From the NCBI RefSeq assembly GCF_900090105.1, contig NZ_FMDM01000004.1, positions 425,282-489,281 on the forward strand: DNA of 64,000 nucleotides, in the 5' to 3' direction. The notes under the pieces are model-generated. The model was not told the origin of the DNA, did no database searches, and saw only the letters and a program-made list of their open reading frames with translations. Shown here piece after piece: positions 59,092 through 64,000 of the stretch. Position 1 is the stretch's first letter. Every line of letters starts with the position of its first letter. The position numbers and the translations under genes were made by a program. The stretch comes from Micromonospora humi (GTDB taxonomy: Bacteria; Actinomycetota; Actinomycetes; Mycobacteriales; Micromonosporaceae).

Positions 59092-59646
59092 GACAGCGCC
59101 TCCCGCAGGGCGACCCGGGCCCGACGTACGCGGGACTTGACGGTGTTCTCCGGGACGCCCAGCAGCACCGACGCCTCCCGCGACGAGAGGCCGTCGAGGA
59201 CGGTGGCCCGCAGCGCGGCGCGGACCTCGGGGGGGCAGGACGAGCAGCGCCTGCTCCAGTTCCTGGCCGACCCGGGCGGCCATCACCTCGTCCTCGGCGG
59301 CGGGTGCCGTGCTCGGCATGAGCGGCACCTGCGGCACCCGGGCGGTGCGGGCCCGGCGACGGAACGCGTCGACCAGGCGGTGGGCGGCGATGGTCCACAG
59401 CCAACCCACCGCGCTCCCCGGCGACCCGCCGCCGTTCCGGTTCCGGGTGCCGGCGAAGCTGCCCGCCGTCCGCCAGACCGCCAGGTAGGTGTCCTGCAGC
59501 ACCTCGGCGACCACGTCCGGATCGGCGCAGCGGCGGCGCAGGCGCACCTCCAACCACGGCGCGGTACGCCGGTAGAGCTCGTCGAACGCCCGCCGGTCCC
59601 CACGGGCCACGCGGCGGACGAGGTCACCCTCGTCCGCCGCGTCCAT
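59088..59646 (-). pseudogene. ECF sigma factor with a one-base frameshift
   Basis: From the ATG at 59646: MDAADEGDLVRRVARGDRRA, FDELYRRTAPWLEVRLRRRC, DPDVVAEVLQDTYLAVWRTA, GWLWTIAAHRLVDAFRRRAR (region 2), to LEQALLVLP. A run of seven C (59229-59235 on the plus strand as G) shifts the frame; reading six restores EVRAALRATVLDGLSSREAS, VLLGVPENTVKSRVRRARVA, LREALS and a TGA overlapping the anti-sigma GTG. The corrected protein is 185 residues with intact region 4. Either a sequencing error, a phase-variable tract, or a real loss; unshifted, the frame reads on into the anti-sigma gene. Confidence 0.8.
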
Positions 59647-59723
59647 GCCGGTTCTCACACCCGGTAAGACGACGGGTCCGGCGGGTCCGGGTCCCCGGCG
59701 GATGTGATCGTCGTCACTCGCGC

Positions 59724-59870
59724 CTAGCCGGTGATCGCCGGCCAGGCGTAGGCCAGCAGGGCGAAGGCGGCCCCGAGCAGCGCGAGCGAGACACCCCGGG
59801 TGCGGATGGGCAGCGCGGCGAGCGCGAGCAGGATGACCGCGATCAGGTAGAGGAACGCTTGCACCGACAT
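59724..59870 (-). CDS. 48-residue membrane protein
   Basis: ATG at 59870 after GAGGAGA; reads MSVQAFLYLIAVILLALA and continues LPIRTRGVSLALLGAAFALL to AWPAITG. Two hydrophobic helices joined by IRTRG, a helical-hairpin miniprotein. Codon bias and RBS look real. Function unknown; it is followed by the ECF sigma unit on the same strand with 77 bases between. Confidence 0.65.
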   Translation of the reverse strand: MSVQAFLYLIAVILLALAALPIRTRGVSLALLGAAFALLAYAWPAITG

Positions 59871-59973
59871 GACAGTCTCCTCGGCTCTCGGCTGACAGGC
59901 GGTGTGACCTCTACCCCCGTCGATCCGGCCGCGAAACCCGCCGCCACCGTCGGGCCGGCTCGGGCCCTGCTCG

Positions 59974-61059
59974 TCACTCGTCGAAGAGCACGACCTGGCG
60001 GATCACGTCACCCTTCTCGAGGGCGGACACCGCGTCGTTGAGCTCGTCGAATCGGATGCGCCGGCTGATCAGGCTCTCGATGTCCAACCGGCCCTGCCGG
60101 TGCAGAGCGACAAGCAGCGGCAGGTCCCGCCGCAGATCGGAGCTGCCGTAGACGGACGGCAGCAGGTTGCGGGCCCGGAAGAGCAGCTCGAAGGCGTTGA
60201 TCTGCACGAGGTCGTCCGCCGCGCCCGCGCCGACGATCACGGTGTCCCCACCGCGCCGGGTCACGTCCCAGGCGGCCTGGATGGTGGCCGACCGGCCGAC
60301 GGCCTCGAAGACGGTGTCGAAGCCCCGTCCCTGGGTGACCGCGTCGTGGGTGGCGCGCAGCTCCTCCGGCACGACGACCTCCGTGGCGCCGAGCTGCATG
60401 GCCACCCCGTGCTTGCTCCGGTTCGGATCCACGGCGACGATCCGCGCCGCGCCCGCGATGGCCGCGCCCTGGACGACCGAGAGCCCCACCCCGCCGAGCC
60501 CCAGGACGGCGACGGTGGAGCCGGGGCGGACCCGGGCGGTGTTGACGGCGGCGCCGACGCCGGTGGAGACGCCGCAGCCGAGCAGCGCCGCGTACTCGAA
60601 CGGGATGTCGTCGTCGATCCGGACGGCGGCCTCCCACGGCACGACGATCTCCTCGGCCCAGGTGCCGGTGCCCGCCATGCCGAACGCGGGCGTCTCACCG
60701 ACCGCGAACCGCGCCTTGCCGAACAGGTCCGACATGTGGGTCATGCAGAGGTGGGACTCGCCGTTGACGCAGTCCGGGCAGCGGCCGCAGGCCGGGATCC
60801 AGTTGACCACCACGTGGTCGCCCACCTGCACCCCGGTGACGCCTCGGCCGACCTCGCGGACGATGCCGGCTCCCTCGTGCCCGACGATCATCGTGCCCTG
60901 ACTCGGCAGGCCGCCGGCCACGACCGACAGGTCCGAGTGGCACACGCCGGTGGCCTTGATCTGGATCTTCACCTCGCCCTCGTCCGGTCCGAGGGCCGTG
61001 ACGTCGTCGCGGAGATCCAGGGACGGACCACCGCCCGGGTGCAGGACCGCTGCTCGCAC
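59974..61059 (-). CDS. Zinc-dependent alcohol dehydrogenase (MDR, class III/NDMA-type)
   Basis: 361 residues from a GTG at 61059 behind GAGGGCG. Catalytic zinc: Cys in GVCHSD and GHEGAG; structural zinc cluster CGRCPDCVNGESHLC. Rossmann loop VAVLGLGGVGLSVVQGAAIA and VAVDPNRSKHGVAMQLGA. It oxidises an alcohol or reduces an aldehyde with NAD (or a mycothiol/NDMA-type cofactor). Divergent from a P450 gene. Confidence 0.92.
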   Translation of the reverse strand: MRAAVLHPGGGPSLDLRDDVTALGPDEGEVKIQIKATGVCHSDLSVVAGGLPSQGTMIVGHEGAGIVREVGRGVTGVQVGDHVVVNWIPACGRCPDCVNGESHLCMTHMSDLFGKARFAVGETPAFGMAGTGTWAEEIVVPWEAAVRIDDDIPFEYAALLGCGVSTGVGAAVNTARVRPGSTVAVLGLGGVGLSVVQGAAIAGAARIVAVDPNRSKHGVAMQLGATEVVVPEELRATHDAVTQGRGFDTVFEAVGRSATIQAAWDVTRRGGDTVIVGAGAADDLVQINAFELLFRARNLLPSVYGSSDLRRDLPLLVALHRQGRLDIESLISRRIRFDELNDAVSALEKGDVIRQVVLFDE

Positions 61060-61272
61060 TTCGCCCTCCAAGGCCGTCGACGGGGAACCGCCGGCAAAAT
61101 GTCGCCGGTGGCAATTTCGCAATAAGTCGCGAGGTCACGCTAAAGGACCGACCGAGCCCTCGGCAATGCCACTCATATTGACGTCTACGCAACATCTGTA
61201 TGGCGTTCCACCTGCGCTGCACCGGCATCGACAAACGCAGCATTGCCGGTGCCGACGACCACCGAATACGGT

Positions 61273-61303
61273 GCGGAGACGCTTCGAGAGCGCATGTCTC
61301 CGC
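61273..61303. promoter_or_regulatory. 8-bp inverted repeat upstream of the second P450
   Basis: GCGGAGAC (61273-61280) and GTCTCCGC (61296-61303), 20 bases before the P450 ATG. Candidate operator or leader hairpin in the 260-base gap 61,060-61,322. Confidence 0.4.
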
Positions 61304-61322
61304 CCACCGATGTGAGGTCAGC

Positions 61323-62519
61323 ATGGCGTCCACCGACGAGTCCCACAATTATCCGCTGGAAACGGCAGGCGGACCCTCGATCCACGAGCAGTACCGCCGG
61401 CTCCGCCAGGACGACGCCATGATCCGGGTACGGATGCCCTTCGGCGACGACGCGTGGCTGGCGACCCGCTACGCCGACGTCAGGTGCGTGCACAGCGACC
61501 CCCGGTTCAGCCGGGCCGTGGCGAGCCGGAGCGACCAGCCGCGCGCCTTCCCGGTGATGCCGGAGGAGAACATCCTCGGCCTGGACCCGCCCGAGCACAG
61601 CCGGCTGCGGCGACTGGTGTCGCGGGTCTTCACCACCCGGCGCGTGCGGGTGATGCGACCGCTGATCCAACGCGTGACCGACGACCTGCTGGACCGGATG
61701 GCGGCTCAGGGACCACCGTGGGACCTGGTCGGCGATTTCGGCGTCCCGCTGACCATCGGGGTGATCGCCGACCTGTTCGGGGTGCCCGAGGCAGACCGGC
61801 CGCAGTTCGCCGAGTGGTCGAAGGCCATGACCGCGACCACCTCCATGCCGCCCGAGCTGGCCCGGCAGCACGTGCAGCAACTCCAGGAGTACGTGGCCGA
61901 ACTGTTCGCCCAGCGCTGGTCGGCACCCACCGACGACCTCGTCGGCGCGCTGATCGAGGGCTACCAGGCCGACTCCGGGGTGGACCAGCACGAGGTGGTC
62001 ACGCTCGCCAGGTTGATGCTGGCCACCGGCCACGGCAGCGTCAACTACCAGTTCGGCCACTGCGCGTACCTGCTGTTGAGCCATCCGGACCAACTGGCCC
62101 GGCTGGCCGCCGAGCCGGGCCTCATCAACCTCGCCGTCGAGGAACTGCTGCGGTTCGCCAAGACCGACGAGGCAGCGGTCTTCGCCCGCTACGCCACCCG
62201 CGACGTCCGGCTCGGCGGGGTGCTGGTCCGGGCCGGTGAGCCGGTGCTGCCGTCCCGGATCTCCGCCAACCACGACGAGACGGTGTTCACCGATCCCGAA
62301 CGGCTGGACCTCACCCGGGCCCGCAACCCGCACCTGGCCTTCGGCTACGGACCGCACCACTGTCCCGGCGCGCACCTGGCCCGGGCGGAGCTGCAGATCT
62401 CGCTCGGGTCGCTGGTGTCCCGGTTCCCCACCCTCCGGCTGGCGGTCGATCCCCGGGCGGTGCCGTGGGAGTCGGGCGGCCTGGCCCGCGAGATCAGCTC
62501 CCTGCCGGTGACCTGGTGA
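61323..62519 (+). CDS. Cytochrome P450 with atypical I-helix
   Basis: 398 residues from the ATG at 61323. Heme ligand Cys347 in FGYGPHHCPGAHLARAEL; ExxR at 274-277 (EELLR). The I-helix reads ATGHGSV (234-240): the acid-alcohol pair of ordinary P450s (ExT, seen in the sister gene at 19,590) is Gly238-Ser239. Such enzymes use substrate-assisted oxygen activation or catalyse other chemistry. The acyltransferase gene follows after ten bases, suggesting tailoring of a lipid or polyketide. No ferredoxin gene is adjacent. Confidence 0.94.
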   Translation: MASTDESHNYPLETAGGPSIHEQYRRLRQDDAMIRVRMPFGDDAWLATRYADVRCVHSDPRFSRAVASRSDQPRAFPVMPEENILGLDPPEHSRLRRLVSRVFTTRRVRVMRPLIQRVTDDLLDRMAAQGPPWDLVGDFGVPLTIGVIADLFGVPEADRPQFAEWSKAMTATTSMPPELARQHVQQLQEYVAELFAQRWSAPTDDLVGALIEGYQADSGVDQHEVVTLARLMLATGHGSVNYQFGHCAYLLLSHPDQLARLAAEPGLINLAVEELLRFAKTDEAAVFARYATRDVRLGGVLVRAGEPVLPSRISANHDETVFTDPERLDLTRARNPHLAFGYGPHHCPGAHLARAELQISLGSLVSRFPTLRLAVDPRAVPWESGGLAREISSLPVTW

Positions 62520-62529
62520 CGACCGCGCC

Positions 62530-63741
62530 ATGACGGACAACGACGCGGCCGGCCGGTTGCCCTCCCTGACCGGGCTGCGATTCGTCGCGGCGGCGATGGT
62601 CTTCACCTGCCACATCGCCGTCATCACGACGTTCATCGGGGGCTCCGCCGGGTCCTTCATCGCCCGGACCTTCCCGCTCGCCGGCCCGTACGGCGTGGGT
62701 TTCTTCTTCGTCCTGAGCGGCTTCGTGCTGACCTGGACCGCCCGGGCCGGCGATCGGACGACGCGCTTCTGGCGCCGGCGGATGGTCAAGATCTACCCGA
62801 GCCACCTGGTGACCTTCGCCCTGGCCGCGGTGCTCGGGGTCGTCGCCGGGCGGGCGACGGGCCTGTTGGACTGGGTGACCAATCCGCTGCTGCTGCACTC
62901 CTGGGTGCCCAGCCTGTCGACCAGCACCTCGTTCAACGGGGTCAGCTGGTCGCTCTCCTGCGAACTCTTCTTCTACCTGGCGTTCCCACTGCTGCTGCCG
63001 CTCGTGAACCGGATCCCGGCCGGCCGGCTGTGGTGGGCGGTGGGCGCCCTGGCGGCCCTGATGGCCGGCGCGGCGTTGACCGCGACGTTCCTCGTCGACG
63101 ACCAACCGCGGCTCACCATCATCGCCTCCGGCACGCTGTCGTTCACCCAGATCTGGTTCGTGTACTTCCTCCCACCGGTGCGGGCGCTGGAGTTCGTCCT
63201 GGGCATGGTGCTCGCCCGGATCGTCCGCGCGGGCCGCTGGCCCCGCATCGGGCTGCTGCCCGCGGCGGGCATCGCGGTGCTGGGCTACGGATACGTCCTC
63301 TCCGCTCCGTACCTCTTCGCCACCGGAGGTCTGGCGTCGCTCTGGCTCGTGCCGCTGATCGCGGCGGGGGCCACCGCCGACGGCCGGGGACGGGCGTCGG
63401 TGCTGCGGCACCCCGCTCTGGTCCGGCTCGGGGAGCTGTCCTTCGCCTTCTACCTGGTGCACTGGATGGTGGTGGTGGCCGGGGCGCAGGTGGTCGGCCC
63501 GGAGCGCCGTTTCGGGCCGCTCGGGTCCGCGCTGGTGGTCGCCGCCCTCCTCGGTGTCGCGCTGGCCCTCGCCTGGGCTCTGCACGAGGGGGTGGAGATG
63601 CCGCTGGTGCGCCGCTTCGGGCGGCGCCGGCCCCACCGGTCGGGCCCGCCCGCCCCGCCCGGGAGCGGCGTCCTCCGGCGCCCGGCACGGGACCCCGCTC
63701 CGATCTCCGCGATGCGCGAGGTTGTCGATCCACGCGCCTGA
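62530..63741 (+). CDS. Membrane acyltransferase (acyltransferase 3 family)
   Basis: 403 residues. LPSLTGLRFVAAAMVFTCHI carries the family His; next GVGFFFVLSGFVLTW, RFWRRRMVKIYPSHLV, SWSLSCELFFYLAFPLLLPL. About ten membrane helices. Family members O-acylate macrolide sugars (MdmB/CarE type) or surface polysaccharides with acyl-CoA. Coupled position behind the P450 favours a tailoring role; acceptor unknown. Confidence 0.9.
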   Translation: MTDNDAAGRLPSLTGLRFVAAAMVFTCHIAVITTFIGGSAGSFIARTFPLAGPYGVGFFFVLSGFVLTWTARAGDRTTRFWRRRMVKIYPSHLVTFALAAVLGVVAGRATGLLDWVTNPLLLHSWVPSLSTSTSFNGVSWSLSCELFFYLAFPLLLPLVNRIPAGRLWWAVGALAALMAGAALTATFLVDDQPRLTIIASGTLSFTQIWFVYFLPPVRALEFVLGMVLARIVRAGRWPRIGLLPAAGIAVLGYGYVLSAPYLFATGGLASLWLVPLIAAGATADGRGRASVLRHPALVRLGELSFAFYLVHWMVVVAGAQVVGPERRFGPLGSALVVAALLGVALALAWALHEGVEMPLVRRFGRRRPHRSGPPAPPGSGVLRRPARDPAPISAMREVVDPRA

Positions 63742-63752
63742 TGGGCTATTAT
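63722..63752 (+). promoter_or_regulatory. Candidate clpC promoter
   Basis: TTGTCG (63722-63727), 19-base spacer, TATTAT (63747-63752), about 160 bases upstream of clpC and overlapping the end of the acyltransferase gene. I found no convincing ClgR box in the leader. Confidence 0.4.
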
Positions 63753-63911
63753 TTCGTCAGGCAGAGCGCCTGCCTGCGCCACAAGTGGCTGCCCACGCCG
63801 ACCATTGCGACGTGGCCAAGAGTCTTCGACTCAGCGCAACAATCTCGCTTCGGTGCCTCCAGGTGCCGTCCGTCGACGAGCAGCGTGGGAGCTCGTGAGG
63901 GACGTGAGGGC

Positions 63912-64000
63912 ATGTTCGAGCGGTTCACCGACCGAGCGCGACGGGTTGTCGTCCTGGCCCAAGAAGAGGCCCGGATGCTCAACCACAACTACATCGGCAC
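63912..64000 (+). CDS. clpC: ATP-dependent Clp protease ATP-binding subunit ClpC, 5' end
   Basis: Reads MFERFTDRARRVVVLAQEEA, RMLNHNYIG and leaves the window after 29 codons. This is the invariant N-terminus of actinobacterial ClpC, the AAA+ unfoldase that feeds ClpP. GAGGG upstream. The gene is normally about 840 residues. ClgR-like and clpP genes lie at 12.6-14.0 kb. Confidence 0.95.
   Translation, partial: MFERFTDRARRVVVLAQEEARMLNHNYIG

Noticed and set aside
63742..63911. ClgR box before clpC
   Set aside because: I looked for GTTCGC-N5-GCG and CGCYNANRGCG-like sites in the leader and before clpP; none is convincing.

Overview
The window is very GC-rich, about 70% or more by eye. It uses GTG starts and 4-base GTGA/ATGA stop-start overlaps heavily, and several promoters look leaderless. 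It carries ClgR/Clp-type, SigE-type ECF sigma, mycothiol-nitroreductase-like DsbA, SpoIIE/STAS/HATPase and FolP2-DivIVA-Tag families. Together these point to a filamentous actinobacterium, most likely Micromonosporaceae (Micromonospora-like). This is inferred from gene families and order; no 16S gene is present.

Region 1 (1-21,000) is chromosomal housekeeping. A tag/SRPBCC/DivIVA-like block diverges from folP2, with a striking triple palindrome between them. Then come an orphan nuoA, a secreted protein, the korAB 2-oxoacid:ferredoxin oxidoreductase pair, azoR with a divergent MarR regulator, a TrkA-type K+ channel, a secreted HAF-repeat protein, a ClgR-like activator followed by clpP, a Tat-exported beta-helix protein behind a LacI-type palindrome, qorB, a HAD phosphatase, a methyltransferase, a P-loop kinase overlapping a VOC gene, and a P450-ferredoxin pair.

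Region 2 (21,044-36,700) is a mosaic island at tRNA-Arg(CCT). An intact tRNA lies at 27,842-27,914, a lone 3' half at 21,044 and a lone 5' half with upstream flank at 36,541. The left part holds a methyltransferase, a MazG remnant, a four-gene translationally coupled WXG100-like operon, a frameshifted integrase remnant and a nuclease-helicase (DUF2075). The right part holds a decayed gene, a MarR/DsbA/MFS/PEP-mutase/GNAT cassette, response-regulator and IS110 remnants, and an in-frame fusion of Wadjet JetC and JetD fragments. A short repeated sequence recurs at 34.45, 36.42 and 40.99 kb.

Region 3 (36,900-64,000) is regulatory and export functions: SRPBCC/NTF2-like/MarR operon, S1-domain protein, CPBP protease, alpha/beta hydrolase, a DUF4143 ATPase remnant, an FtsX-type ABC transporter divergent from a two-component system, an LPVTG-anchored protein, a SpoIIE/STAS/HATPase partner-switching cluster with a MerR gene, a SigE-type sigma factor with its membrane partner, TetR/hydrolase with twin operators, an ABC transporter with ECF sigma (frameshifted)/anti-sigma, an alcohol dehydrogenase, a P450 with an atypical I-helix next to an acyltransferase, and the first 89 bases of clpC.

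The gene sets that appear to work together are korAB (ferredoxin-linked 2-oxoacid metabolism), ClgR/ClpP/ClpC (regulated proteolysis), SpoIIE/STAS/HATPase (partner switching) and the two P450 tailoring sets. The island is a graveyard of mobile and defence genes with a few that still look intact.
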